Origin: Macrotis lagotis
Lineage: Eukaryota; Chordata; Mammalia; Peramelemorphia; Peramelidae
DNA length: 64,000 bases
Assembly: GCF_037893015.1 (NCBI RefSeq)
Contig: NC_133661.1
Location: 220,056,545 to 220,120,544 of the forward strand
Direction of reading: 5' to 3'
The notes under the pieces were generated by a model. It saw only the letters and a list, made by a program, of their open reading frames with translations. It was not told the DNA's origin and did not search any database. The translations under genes and the position numbers were made by a program. This document shows, in pieces, positions 1 to 14,689 of this stretch. Positions within the stretch are counted from its first letter, which is position 1; each line of letters begins with the position of its first letter.

Positions 1-304
1 ATTATATTTTCAATGTCCGTGGTTATCCACCCAAAAAATATAACAATATCATCCCCCTCAAACTGGAGTTATAGACATTTACCCATTCTTTGCATTGACT
101 CGTTCATTCTAACTTGTTCTCATACCATTAGGTTATTAGGTCCCAGAGACAGACAACCATCACTGAAACATATGCTCAAATTCTCTCAGTGTCTTAGAAT
201 GAACCTTGTTATGACCTTGAAGTGATAACAGATTTCCCCTCTTTGCCACTTTAGCACTTGAGTTCCTACTGATGCATTTCTATTTATCCAACCAGAAACT
301 ACAA
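1..304. other. unassigned AT-rich DNA
   Basis: No coding exon, RNA gene or recognisable repeat was seen. The short open frames here have no recognisable similarity. Confidence 0.5.
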
Positions 305-516
305 TGAGTTGTGTTGTTTCAATCATGTCCAACTCTTCATGGCCCCATAGACAAAGATACCAGACTAGTTTCCCATTTCCTTCTCCACTTCATTTTACAG
401 ATGAAGAAACTGAGGCAAAAAGAGTTAAGTAATTTGACTAGCATCACACAACCACTGTCAGTGACTGGATTTGAACTTAGAAAGATAAGTTTTCCTTTTT
501 CCAATCCAGCACTCTC
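305..516 (-). repeat. Old CORE-SINE (Mar-1/MIR type)
   Basis: The + strand carries the reverse complement of the familiar CORE-SINE body: ccatttccttctcca, cattttacagatgaagaaac, tgaggcaaa, then a ggatttgaactta block that is the reversed tRNA B box. It is diverged and carries no clear TSD, so it is an ancient copy. Confidence 0.7.
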
Positions 517-2199
517 CTCTCTATGCAAAAGAAGCTTATATATGAGAACAAATATAAAATAAAATTTTTCCCAATATAAATAAATTTGGGTCACATTCTA
601 CCCCGAAAGTATTCAGACTCTGTGAAGAAAACTTAGTACAAAATTGAAAAAAACTCAGCAGGAAGTCTATAGAGGAAGAAAACTTGTGAAACTTAGAGTA
701 ACACAATTTTGGACAGCAGGTTTTAATGTTATTGCTCCAACCAAGAACATCTGAAAACAGGTATATCTACTTCTCTACTCATTGCTTGTCTATTAGTCTG
801 TACCTCTTTTCAACTAGGCAAATATTTTCTTCTTCTGTACTTGAACCAAGAATTTATAAGCTCTTTTTATTTATAATTACCCTAAAAAAGAATTGTAAAT
901 AGTTGATCTCTTAAAATTGAAGAATTTCAAAGTACATTAAGCTAGATATCTTGGGGCTATACATACCACAGAGAGAGTTGTTCTCACACCTATGTGTATT
1001 GTTGCATTGCACCATAGCTCAGAATAATTCTTTAAGCAAGACAAACTTCTTCAGTTCACCAGTATACAATGCAGCTGTAAAACCTGTCTTTCTCTGTGTT
1101 ATTCCTTCTTAAACTAGAGATGGCAGCAGAGACCAAAAGGAATTTTTGAGAGGTTTCACTTCTTCCTCAAAGCTAAGTGTAGCCAAAGTTCAATAACTGT
1201 CATTGAAGTTCTTGTTTAATGAAATTAATTCTATCTCAGGAATCATTTACTAGGAGTTTTCTTTTAGCTTAATTTTTAAGCTGCCACCACTTCAGTGGTA
1301 TGTGGCTTTTCTCCATCCTGCTATTTCTTGAATCTTGATCACATATTCTTCTTATCACTGATTTCCTTTTTTTAAGTTCCAGGCTCAATTTCTTCTATTG
1401 TTCATTGGCTTAAATGAAAGATTCCTTAAATGAGAGACTCCCCTTTATTTCAAAAGAATAACTCACTATTTTTTTCCCATGAAAGAAGCAGATTTTTTAA
1501 ATCATTCCTCAGGTTTCAATAATAGATTTGTTCATTTCATGACTTTTATCTTTTTTAATCATAAAAGAACCTTAGGCAAATAAACTGAGGGACCAGTTCT
1601 TCAGCATAAATTTCCAACACAATATGTATCTATGATCTTTTTCTTTTTACTCATGTTTTAATAAATGAAATTGTTTTCTGTTAAACCAGCAAACTGTAAC
1701 ATATGTAGACTCATTCTTCATTATTTTCAAGATTGTTTATCTTTATATGTATGTCACAGTTAATTTTTTGTGCCAGACTCCTTTATAGAAATATTTTATC
1801 AATTTTTATTAAAATAAAGTTCCTCTCACATCCTATTTTATTCATCTACAACATTAAATATTCATCTATGACAGAGGCAGCTCAAATTGACTCTCAGGAT
1901 CCAAATTAAAAAGTTTCAACTTGAGAATTTACACCTTGGAAATCAGCAAATCCTACAAATCAGTTATTGATTTATTGTTCTGTTGATTATCTAGATTCAA
2001 ATAAATGTTGGAGAAAATTTAAATGATGCATATTAAGCTTAATGTGCCATATCTACTCCCCCTCCAAGCTGATTATGAAACATTTATCAGCACATACTTT
2101 ACCATGTGATTTGACTCTCTTTTTACATTTTTCTGTTCCTTTCAGCATTAAATTATTTTATTTGATGGAGTACCACCTTAAAAGGTTGGCATATCCCCG
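517..2199. other. unassigned AT-rich DNA
   Basis: About 1.7 kb with no supported gene and no repeat that I can name. All frames are interrupted every few dozen codons. Confidence 0.5.
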
Positions 2200-2302
2200 A
2201 TTCATGCATGTACCATAATTTGTTCAGTCATTCCCCAGTATATTAACATCTACTTTACTTCCAAATATAACTAAGCAATCTTTGATACTATGAGAAAACT
2301 GC
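2200..2302 (-). repeat. Older L1 fragment, left part (split by insertion)
   Basis: The + strand contains ccataatttgttcagtcattcccca-type sequence, the reverse complement of the L1 ORF2 3' region that encodes the end of the protein. The fragment stops where the L1 at 2303 begins and resumes at 8713. This shows that a younger L1 landed in an older, oppositely oriented one. Confidence 0.6.
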
Positions 2303-2883
2303 AGACTTCTAGCCAAGATGGCAGAGAGAAGCCAGGCCCTGTGCTAAGGACTCCTGATCTTCTCTCATATACAATATGAAACAAACCTCCTAATAGAAAT
2401 CCTATCAACAAAACGCAGAAAGAGAAGTTAGGAGAAGAACACCTACCACAAAGTCTGTCTTCAGGGATCGTGGGTGTGAGGGGCACAGAGAGCAGACACC
2501 CAGTGGGGGCAGGGTGAGAGCCGAATTAACTAAAGATCAGCCCTGGAGGCTTTCCTTATGGGAACTGCTCCAAGAAACAACTAGAGATTGGAAGCATGGC
2601 AGTGGGACTGATGGTCTGGGGCTTATTGGAAGGGCTGAAGGGTGAGTTCCAAGCTCTAGCACCCTCTACTCTGGGTGGAGCTATTAAACTCAGTGAGTAA
2701 AGCCTCTGGCACTCCTACTGGCCAGCTAGAGAGCTGGAGATATTACACTCAGTAAGCAAAGCCTCTAGCGCTCCCTACTGACTGGGCTATGTGGAATTAC
2801 TAAACCCAGTGAGTAAAGCCTCTAGGGATCCCAATACCAAACCTCTGTGAACCAGCCCTGCATCAACGTAAGGTCTTAGGAAA

Positions 2884-3780
2884 ATGAAGAAAGGTCATAG
2901 AAAGAAAAATTCCTAGAAGGAAAAGACCCTAACTCAGTGGGGAGGAGATTACAATTTGGTCTCCAGCACAGAAAGATTTCCTTGAAGAAATTAGGAAGGA
3001 GTTTAAAAATCAATTGGAAATTTTGTAGAGAAAATTAACTCCTTGCCACAAGAAAACAAATCCTTGGAAAATACAATTGGACAAATGCAAAAAGAAAATA
3101 ATTCTCTCATAACCTCAAATGGTCAAATGGAAAACTCTTACAAAAATAGAATTGATCAATTTAAAAAGGAGTTATAAAAGGTAATGAAGAAAATTCTTCT
3201 ATTAAAAAAATAATAGTCTGTGGAAACTAATGATTTCATGAGACAACAAGAATCTGTTAAACAAAAGCAAAAAATTGAAAACATAAAAGAAAATGTAAAA
3301 TATCTCATCAGTAAAACTAATGACCTCCAGAATAGATGGAGGAGAAATGACCTAAGAATTAATTATTGGTCTTCCTGAAAACATTGAAGAGGAAAAAAAA
3401 GCTTGCACTCAATGTTACAGGATTTAGTAATGGAAAACTGCCCTGATATCATGGAACCAGAGGGCAAAATAGTTATTGAAAGAATACATCAATCCCCTCC
3501 AGAAAGGGATCCCAAAATGAAAACACCAAGGAATATTGAGGCAAAATTCCAGAACTATCAGATAAAAGAAAAATCCTGCAAACAGCCAGAAAGAAACAAT
3601 TTAGATACCAAGGAGACACAGTAAGGATTAGACAGGGCCTGGCAGCATCAAATATTAAGGGATTGAAGGGCCTGGAATGCAATATCCCAAATAGCAAGGT
3701 AGCTTGGAATGCAGCCAAGAATTCATTATCTGGCAAAACTGAGCCTTCTCTTCCAGGGCAAAAGATGGACATATAATTAA
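2884..3780 (+). pseudogene. L1 ORF1 remnant (ORF1p-like RNA-binding protein)
   Basis: ORF1p of L1 is a trimeric RNA-binding chaperone with a coiled coil, an RRM and a C-terminal domain. Here the likely start codon at 2884 is followed within about a dozen codons by a stop, and further stops break the Lys/Glu-rich coiled-coil part. An open stretch at 3403-3624 keeps RRM and C-terminal-domain sequence: CPDIMEPEGKIVIERIHQSP, then RDPKMKTPRNIEAKF. The frame shifts near 3590, and the expected C-terminus (GKRWTYN, then stop at 3780) follows in another frame. The family assignment is firm; the product is dead. Confidence 0.85.
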
Positions 3781-3906
3781 ATAGGAGACTTTCAACTTTT
3801 CCTGATGAAAAGACAAGAGCTTAATAGAAAATTTGGACTTCAAACAGGAGACTCAAGAGATACATGAAAAGGTAAAAAAAAAAGGGTGGGGGGGGTAAAA
3901 AAAACT

Positions 3907-4160
3907 TATCCAATAAGATGAAATTGGCTATATCCATACCTGGGAGAAAGATTCTAATAACTCTCAAGAATTGTAACTCTATTAGAGAGAATTTAATTAG
4001 CCAGAAGAGATGGACACTCATGTATTAGTCAAGAAAATGCTATCCAATAAGATGAAACTGGGCTATATCCTTACCTGGAAGAAAGACTCTAATAACTTTC
4101 AATAATTGTAATTCTATTAGTGAGATATACTTAGCCAGAAGTGATTGACACTCATGACCT
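3907..4160 (+). repeat. 134-bp tandem duplication in the L1-A inter-ORF spacer
   Basis: Two adjacent diverged units begin at tatccaataagatg (3907 and 4041), and both contain gaaag.ttctaataact.tca.gaattgta and end in gacactcatg (4013-4022 and 4147-4156). Each landmark recurs exactly 134 bases later. The unit is non-coding and lies between ORF1 and ORF2. Confidence 0.9.
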
Positions 4161-4398
4161 TTCTGTGATTCAGATAGAATGATTTAAAAACAATACCTCC
4201 TTAAAAAGAAAGACAGTGAAGAGATGGGAGTATGGAGGAGACTGAATGGGATAAATCTCATTACATTAAGAAGTGCAAAGGACTTATTGCAATAGAGGAG
4301 AATAAGGGAGGATGTGAGAACCATCTGAATCTTACTGTCATCAGATTGGCTTAAAATTAACATATATATACTCAGTTAAGTTAGGAAACTTATCTTAT

Positions 4399-4619
4399 CT
4401 TTAAAGTGGTCAAAGGGGAAAGGGGGAGGGGCAGGACAAAAGGAACCAACAGAAGGAAGGGGAAGAAGAAGGGCCAAAGGGAAAGGAGGAAAAAAAGGAA
4501 GAGGGTTAGATATAGTTGGGTAAACACACTGAAGGTGATGGTATTCAGACACAAAATACTGGGGAATATGGATAAAGGGAAAAAAGGGGTGGGGGAAATA
4601 TAAGCAGAGGAAAGATAAT
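4399..4619 (+). repeat. Purine-rich tract before L1-A ORF2
   Basis: A G/A-rich stretch with very few pyrimidines directly precedes the ORF2 start. A matching tract lies at the same place in the second long L1 (about 30690-30925), so it is a family property rather than a random low-complexity patch. It gives spurious Lys/Arg-rich reading frames. Confidence 0.75.
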
Positions 4620-7600
4620 ATGGAAGGCAATAAAGAGCTAGTAATTATAACTTTGAATGTGAATGGGATGAACTCTCCCTTAAAATGTAAACAAATAACA
4701 GAGTTGATTAAAAACCAGAATCATACAATATGATGCTTACAAGAAACTCATTTGAAGCAGAGAGATACATAAAGAGTAAAGGTAAAAGGTTGGAGTAAAA
4801 TATATTTTGCTTCAGCTGAGGTGAAAAAAGCAGGGGTAGCAACCCTTATCTCAGACAAAGAAGCTGCAAAAATAGATAGCATTAAAAAGATAAGGAAGGA
4901 AACTATATCTTCCTAAAAGGTACCATAGACAATAATTTTAAGACTAAATATGTATGCACCCAGTGGTATAGCATCCAAATTCTTAGAGAAGAAGTTGAAG
5001 AAGTTACAGGAAGACACAGAAAGCAAAACTCTACTAGTGGGAGACCTCAACCTCTTGCTCTCAGATTTAGATAAATCTAACTATAAAATAAACAAGAAGG
5101 AAGTTAAGGAGATAAATAAATTGTTATAAAACCTAGACATGATAGACTTATGGAGGAAACTGAATGGGGATAGAGAGGAATATACTTTCTTTTCTTCAGT
5201 ACATGGCACTTACACAAAAATTGACCATGTACTAGGGCATAAAAACACAATGATCAATTGCAGAATGGCAGAAATAGTGAATTCATCTTTTTCAGATCAT
5301 AATGTAATAAAAATCACATGCAATAAAGGGTCATAGAGTGATAGACCTAAAACTAATAGAAAATAAATAACTTCATTTTAAAGAATGAATGGATCAAACA
5401 ACAAATTATAGAAAGAATTAATTATTTCATCCTAGATAATGATAATAATAAAACAATATACCAAAACCTATGGGATACACTGACTGTCAGGGGACATATT
5501 TTATCTTTAAATGCTTATATGAATAAATTAAAGAATGAGGAAATCAATGAACTAAATATGCAACTAAAAAATTAGAGAAAGAACAAATTAAAAAGCCCTA
5601 GTTATATACCAAATTAGAAATTCTAAAAATTAAAGAAGAAACTAATAAATTGAAAACAAGAAAACTATTGAACTAATAAATAAAACCAAAAGCTGGTTTT
5701 ATGGAAAAAACCCAATAAAATTGATAAACCTCTGGTCAATTTGATTAAAAAAAGAAAGAAGAAAACCAAATTGCTAGTATCATAAATGAAAAGGGTGAAC
5801 TCACCACCAATGAGGAGGAAATTTAAGTAATAATTCAGGATTATTTTGCCCACCTCTATGCCAATAAACTTGATAATCTAAGTGAAATGTATGAATATTT
5901 ACAAAAATATAAGTTGCCCAGGTTAAATAAAGAGGAAATTAAATACCTAAACCACCCTATCTCAGAAAAAGTAATCAACAAGCCATCATTGAACTCTCTA
6001 AGAAAAATCTCCAGGGCCAGATGGATTCACAAGTGAATTCAATCAAACATTTAAAGAACAACTGCTTCCAATTCTGTATAAACTCCTTGGAAAAATAGGT
6101 GAAGATGGATTTCTGCCTAATTCTTTCTATACCTAAACCAGGAAAAGTTAAAACAGAAAGAAAATTATAGACCCATCTCCCTGATGAATATAGATGCAAA
6201 AATCTTCAGTAAAATCTTAGCAAAATGACTACAACAAGTTATCACTAGGATAATACATTATGACCAAGTAGGATTTATCCCAGGAATGCAGGGTTGGTTC
6301 AATATTAGGAAAACTGTCAGTATAATTAACTATATCAATAACAAACCTATCAGAAATCATATAATTATATCAATAGATGCTGGAAAAGCTTTTGACAAAA
6401 AACAGCACCCATCCTAAGGATTGTTTCTTAGAATAATAAGAAGTATCTATCTAAAACCATTAAAAGCATTATATGAAATGGGGAATAGGTTAGAGGCATT
6501 CCCAATAAGATCAGGAATGTTACAAGGATGTCATTTATCACTACTATTCAATATTGTATTAGAAACATTAGCTTCAGCAATAAGAGAAGAAAAGGAAATT
6601 GAAGGAATTAGAATTGGGAAGGAAGAGGCAAAACACTCACTCTTTTAAGATGACATGATGGTATATCTAGAGAATTCCAAAAAATCATCGAAAAAACTAT
6701 TAGAAATAATTAGCAACTTTCTCAAGGTCACAGAATATAAAATAAACTCTCATAAATCCTCAGCTTTTCCATATATGACTAACAAGATAGAGCAGAAAGA
6801 GCTGGAAAGAGAAATTCCATTAATAGCTTCATATAATATAAAATGCCTGGGAGTCTACCTGCCAAGGCAGACTCAGAAACTTTTTTGAAAACAATTATAA
6901 AACACTTCTCACACAAATAAAATCATATTTAAATTACTGGGCAGATATCAACTACTCATGAATAGGCTGAGCAAATATAATAAATGACAATTCTACCAAA
7001 ATTCCCTACCAGTGCCTTACCAATGCCCTACCAGTCAAAATTCCAAAAAATTACTTTAATGAGTTAGAAAAAATTATAAGTAAATTCATATGGAGAAATA
7101 AAAAGTTGAGAATCTCCAAGGATTTAATTTAAAAAGTGCAAAACAAAGTGGCTTAGCCCTACCAGATCTAAAATTATATTTCAAAGCATCAGTCAACAAA
7201 ACTGTCTGATATTGGCTAAGAAATAGAATGGTGGATCAGTGGAATAGACTAGATGCAATAGCAGGAATTGATTATAGTAATCTTCTGTTTTATAAACCCA
7301 AAGAGTCTAGCTATTGGGATAAAAACTCTCTCTTTGATAAAAACTGTTGGGAAAATTGGAAGTTAGTATGGCAAAAACTTGGATTATACCAACACCCATA
7401 CCCTATACCAAGATAAGATCAAAATGGATATAGAATCTAGACATAAAAACAATATTATAAGCAAATTAGGAGATCAAGGAATAGTTCCCCTATCAGATCT
7501 ATGGAAAGGGAAGCAGTTTATAACCAAGGAAGAGATGGAGAATATCATTAAAATAGATAATTTTGATTATATTAAATTAAAAAGCATTTGCACAGACAAA

Positions 7601-8360
7601 GCCACTGTGACTAAGATTAAAAGAAATGTAAATTGGGAAACAATTTTTGCAACTAGTATTTCTGACAAAGGATTCCTTTCTAAAATATACAGAGAACCAA
7701 GTCAAATTTAAAAATAAAGGCAAGCCATTGCCCAGTTGACAAATGGTCAAAGGATATGCAAAGGCAATTTACAGATGAGGAAATCAAAGCTATCCATAGT
7801 CATATGAAAAATTGCTCTAATTCATTACTTATTAGAGAAATGAAAACTAAATCATCTCTCTGAGATACCACCTCACACCTCTCAGACTGGTTAATATGAC
7901 CAGGAAGGACAATGATCAATGTTGGAAGGGATGTGGGAAATCTGGGACACTATCACATTGTTGGTGGAGCTGTAAACTTATCTAATCTTTCTGGAGAGCA
8001 ATTTGGAATTATGCCCAAAAGACAACAAAAATGTACAATAGCCTTTGATCCAACAATACCACTACTAAGTCCATACCCTGAAGAGATTATGAAAAAGGGT
8101 AAAAAAATCACTTGTACAAAAATATTCATAACAGCGCTTTTTGTGGTGGAAAAGAATTGGAAATTGAGTGAATGTCCATCAGTTTGAGAATGGTTGAACA
8201 CATTGTGGTATATGTATGCTATGGAACACTATCATTCTATTAGAAACCAGAAGAAGTGGGAATTCAAGGAAGCCTGGTAGGATTTGCATGACCTGATGCT
8301 GAGTGAGATGAGCAGAACCACACAAACATTGTATACCCAAACAACAACATGGGAATGTTA
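4620..8360 (+). pseudogene. L1 ORF2 remnant (endonuclease / reverse transcriptase)
   Basis: ORF2p nicks target DNA and reverse transcribes L1 RNA. From the ATG at 4620 the start MEGNKELVIITLNVNGMNS matches the APE-type endonuclease N-terminus. LQETHLK (near 4735) carries the catalytic Glu, and FSDHN (near 5291) the endonuclease SDH motif. Reverse-transcriptase blocks follow: GPDGFTSEF near 6016, [12 protein letters not shown] near 6280, RSGMLQGC at 6508. The catalytic FADD box reads F-stop-DD, with TAA at 6646-6648. A C-terminal CX3CX7HX4C motif lies at 7920-7973. Numerous other stops and shifts are present. Length matches a complete ORF2 of about 1,240 codons; the end is approximate. Confidence 0.87.
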
Positions 8361-8712
8361 ATCAACCTTAATGGACTTGTTCATACCAACAAGGCAAAAA
8401 TCAGGCACAATATTGGGGTATCTGTGACAGAGAATGCCATCTGTACCCTGAGAAAGAATTGTGGAATTTGAACAAAGACCAAAGTCTATTACCTTTTATT
8501 TTTTAAAAAAATGTTATCTTACTATATACATCTCATACTTTACGTTTCTTCCTTAAGGATATGATTTCTCTTTCATCACATTCAGCTTAGATCAATGTAT
8601 ATCATGGAAACAATGTAAAGACTAACAAACTGCCTTCTATGGGGGGTGGGGGGAGGGAAGCAAGGTTAGGGGAAAAATTGTAAAATTCAAAATAAATAAA
8701 ATCTTTCTAAAA

Positions 8713-8870
8713 ATCTGCTAATATAATTTTGGAAGTATTTTCTATATTTTACCTCCTTGAGATTTATGCCCAACAGTAGGATTGCTCAACTAAAAAGAAT
8801 GGGATATTTTAGTCATTCTATAGCATAGCTTCAAATTTCTTTCCAGAATGGTTGCCCTTGGCCAAAGAGA
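8713..8870 (-). repeat. Older L1 fragment, right part
   Basis: This continues the minus-strand L1 interrupted at 2302. The + strand shows cccaacagtaggattgctcaactaaaaag, then ctttccagaatggttgcc, the reverse complement of the ORF2 3' region, in the order expected if L1-A is removed. Confidence 0.6.
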
Positions 8871-9713
8871 GGATTTTCAGATAATAGAGAGGAGGTGAAA
8901 TGTGCTACCCATAAGGGATACAAATACTTGACTGAAGAGTCTATCTTGAAAGCAAATATCACAAAAGCACATGGTCACAGATATAAAGGAAAGAGACCTT
9001 GATATTCACAAATACACAAAAGTATTTAAAATAAAAGAAAACAATCTCAATTTATTTTACTAGATTTAATGAAAAAAAGTAGCAATATACATAAAGGAAG
9101 ACTAAAAGAAATTAAAACTGCCAGTTGGCCTTCTGTGGTCTGCAGCTGTCTTTTTTTTAAAGGTTGTCATAGAAACAAATGACAGTATGTATCTGATTTT
9201 AGTGGCAGCTCTAAGCACTATATAGTCAGCCCCAAGATCACATGCATGTATACACACACACACACACACACACAAACATACTAAAAATAAAAACAAGTTT
9301 TCCTTATTCTCTGTGGAATTGCACAGAAAAACATAAAGCCTTATGTAGCAAAAGTATAAAATATACTGTGTATTCTATGTAATTTTAAGAAATTTACAGA
9401 AAATTTTTCAACCAGGACTCCCTGGGGAAGATTCATGGAAGACACCTACAAGAATCATACAGTGTGGGCAGTTATCAATAGGTTGCATGCAGCATAGTTT
9501 GGGGAAGTACCAAATTTAATGAGATTACAAATCCATCAAATTACTAAAATAATATTTATTGGGGATAAACTGTAATCTATGTGGGAAAGCAATTAGAGGT
9601 GGGACAAAAGGAGAAGTATCATTGTTTGAGAGTTAATTCTAATTACCTTTAAGGGTGCTGGTATTTGATTCAGAACCAGTAGACTTTAAATCATCAGAAG
9701 TAATGAAATTGGC
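8871..9713. other. unassigned DNA with a CA microsatellite
   Basis: No gene seen. A (CA)n run of about 23 bases lies at 9252-9274. The remainder is AT-rich and not assigned to a repeat. Confidence 0.55.
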
Positions 9714-9894
9714 AAGAATGTTGGCCAACGGGGCGGGTAGGTGGCACAGTGAATAGAGCACCGGCCTTGGAGTCAGGAGTACCTGGGTTCAAATCTGACC
9801 TCAGACACTTCATAATTACCTAGCTGTGTGGCCTTGAGCAAGCCACTTAACCCCATTGCCTTGAAAAATCTAAAAAAAAAAAGAATGTTGGCCA
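9714..9894 (+). mobile_element. Young tRNA-headed SINE with TSD
   Basis: The body at 9729-9880 has the tRNA-like head (gtaggtggcacagtgaatag), the B-box-like gggttcaaatct, the ctagctgtgtggcctt core, and an A-rich tail. It is flanked by perfect 14-bp target-site duplications aagaatgttggcca at 9714-9727 and 9881-9894. Low divergence and an exact TSD indicate a fairly recent L1-mobilised insertion. Confidence 0.93.
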
Positions 9895-11734
9895 TCTTGC
9901 TCTTGGAGACCCAAGGGGAGCCCACTAGCTCTCCTACCCTTTCACATATCCCTAATTAAAATATTGGAAAGTTAAAAGCCAATTATACTAAGGACCCAAA
10001 ATGGCATTAACATTTGCTTAGTGAAAAGAGCCTACTGGCTTTATCTCTTCTAGGATATGAAACTGACTTTTTTTTTTACATTACTCCTTCAACCTTGGTT
10101 TGAATTTTGAAAGGCACTGCAGTGTATTAAATTGCTACCACTAGGATCAGGAGCATACACTCCTTATTAAATCTGAAACAGAATTCAATAAATTCTGTCA
10201 CTTTCTGCCATAGGATTGAATTGCGAATTAAAGAACCATTAATTTAACCAGCTTAAAGAGATGAGGCTAATACCAAATTTATTTCAACCATAGTTACAAA
10301 GTAAATAAATCACATTCCCTTTGCAAAGGACTGTGGAAGCTAAAAACAACAAACCCTGGTTCTAAATGATAGAAGAAGAAGTCAAATTTAAGATCTTATG
10401 ATTTTTTTTTACTACCCACTGCATGTTTTAAATATATAGCACATCTTAAAAGATGGAATTTATTTTCATAAAAGAAATAAAGCTTCATACTTTTTATTTG
10501 GTTTCTTGCTATCACTCTATTCCTGTACAGACAGTTTAGATTGGAGAAATGAGGTAATTATCTGGGAAATTGTCTCAATCCAGCTCCTAATATGCATAGA
10601 AGACAATCAACAAATTACTAAACATATGGTTTAAATGAATTAATGAATGAAATTATGCATTTTCCATCAAAGAAAACAAGTGGATAAGAAGATAAAGAAT
10701 GAAATGCTGAAATGAATCCTTGGGCAAATCAAATGGTACTCCTTAATTTAACTATTTTGTAAGGTTGGAAGTTCAGTGCACAGCTCTACTTCATAGCAAA
10801 ACAAAAAATGTTATGGATGAATCACAATGTCCCCAATGATACTTCTACACATTCTTTTTCAGCAGAACCATGACATTTCAGGGACAAAGGAATTTCTTGT
10901 TTTAAGGTGTTATTGAGTATTCAAAAGACAAAATGTCAAAGTCAATTGAGTGTTAACATTCTAGCTATTTGAATTCTGCTTATAACATTGTATAACAGAT
11001 CTCTGAAATCAAGAAAGCTGACCGCCTTCTAAGTCTTCTACTAACTTCTCATTATACCACTAATTACACCCTTGAAATGCTCAATTCATTGCACCCTTTA
11101 AGTATGTGCATTTCTTTAGCCACCTCATTGCTACTTCCATAGCTGCATCTAATTGTATCCTTTCATATACACGTGCTTACATGTCTCTCTTCACACTTAT
11201 GATATGCACTCCACCATGGCCTCTATACCTTTCCCTAAGCATTAATGCATTGCATTACACCCTCACTTATTTCTACAACATATGTATCCATCATTATCCC
11301 TTCCCAAATATATGTTCATGTTTTTCTTTTTGCAGTCTTTAATTCTATGATTCTGTGATGCTCCTACACATTCTGTCTCATAAAAACTATTAGGACAGTC
11401 TAACAATCACTAATTGATTCTCCAATGCTGATCTAAAATCAGTAAACCCTGAGGCTACATGTGAAGACTATTGACCCCAAGCTGTTAGTGAGTATTTGTC
11501 CTTCACCCAAGTAACAGTTTCCTAACATGCAATTTCTCTAAACTATAGCAGGTGCAGCCACCTCAACCTCCATGAGACTTAGATTCTGAGTTCTTAACAG
11601 CCATTAATAGTCATTAGTGGCTTTTAATGGCCAATTAATCATTGTACAAAACTTTGAAGTTTATCCATACTTCTCACCTAGGAACCCAGTGACTTCAAGT
11701 AGATTCTATCACCTAGGGCACCCCATTGAAGAAG
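9895..11734. other. unassigned AT-rich DNA
   Basis: No supported exon, RNA or named repeat. A 78-codon frame at 11106-11342 has no recognisable similarity and biased low-complexity composition, so I do not call it a gene. Confidence 0.5.
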
Positions 11735-12056
11735 ATGATGTTTGTCCTTCATTCTTAAAGACCATGATATAAGGGAGGTGATGTCATTACAAGCAAGTGA
11801 ATTGGATTCAAAGAACTGTAGGGGTGCTATGCCAAATCACCAGCCTCACATTCTCCCCTAGAGTCATCTGGGTCCAGCAACCAGATATGAATCAGGATGA
11901 CTGGAGATAGCCCTGGAAGCAAGAAAATCAGGTTTAGGTGACTTGTTCAAGGTCACATAGCTAGTAAGTACTAAGGGTCTGAGGTCATATTTGAACTCAG
12001 GTCTTCCTGACTCCAGGGCTGGTGCTCTATTCACTATATCACCTAACTGGCACAAA
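11735..12056 (-). repeat. Long composite CORE-SINE with LINE-like tail
   Basis: Read on the minus strand, the element starts with a tRNA-like head (reversed gtcttcctgactccag near 12000-12020), passes through the core (reversed gtgacttgttcaaggtcacatagct), and ends in a long tail near 11735-11930 whose end resembles the 3' end of the repeat at 44821-45268. It is an old copy of about 320 bp; I cannot assign a database subfamily. Confidence 0.65.

Positions 12057-14689
<2,633 letters not shown>

Larger units (their letters stand above)
2303..8712 (+). mobile_element. Full-length decayed LINE-1 (L1-A)
   Basis: The element has the complete L1 order: 5' UTR starting agacttctagccaagatggc, ORF1 remnant, a long inter-ORF spacer, ORF2 remnant with endonuclease, reverse transcriptase and C-terminal cysteine motif, and a 3' UTR with a G-rich purine tract (about 8641-8660) and an A-rich AATAAATAAAA end. 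At about 6.4 kb it is close to a complete mammalian L1. Short imperfect direct repeats, aaaactgc at 2295-2302 and aaaatctgc near 8710-8718, may be the TSD. Both ORFs contain many stops and shifts, so it cannot be autonomous. Exact ends are uncertain by a few bases. Confidence 0.88.

Noticed and set aside
4376-4630. Pro/Phe-rich and Lys/Arg-rich frames on both strands
   Set aside because: Translations of the L1 purine tract; low complexity.
7953-8201. Minus-strand frame opposite the L1-A ORF2 end, with similar frames at 26286-26474 and 53388-53672
   Set aside because: Recurs only because the same L1 ORF2 region is present; it is an antisense shadow.
9729-9880. tRNA-like A and B boxes in this and other SINEs
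   Set aside because: They are the tRNA-derived heads of SINEs; no complete cloverleaf tRNA gene is present.
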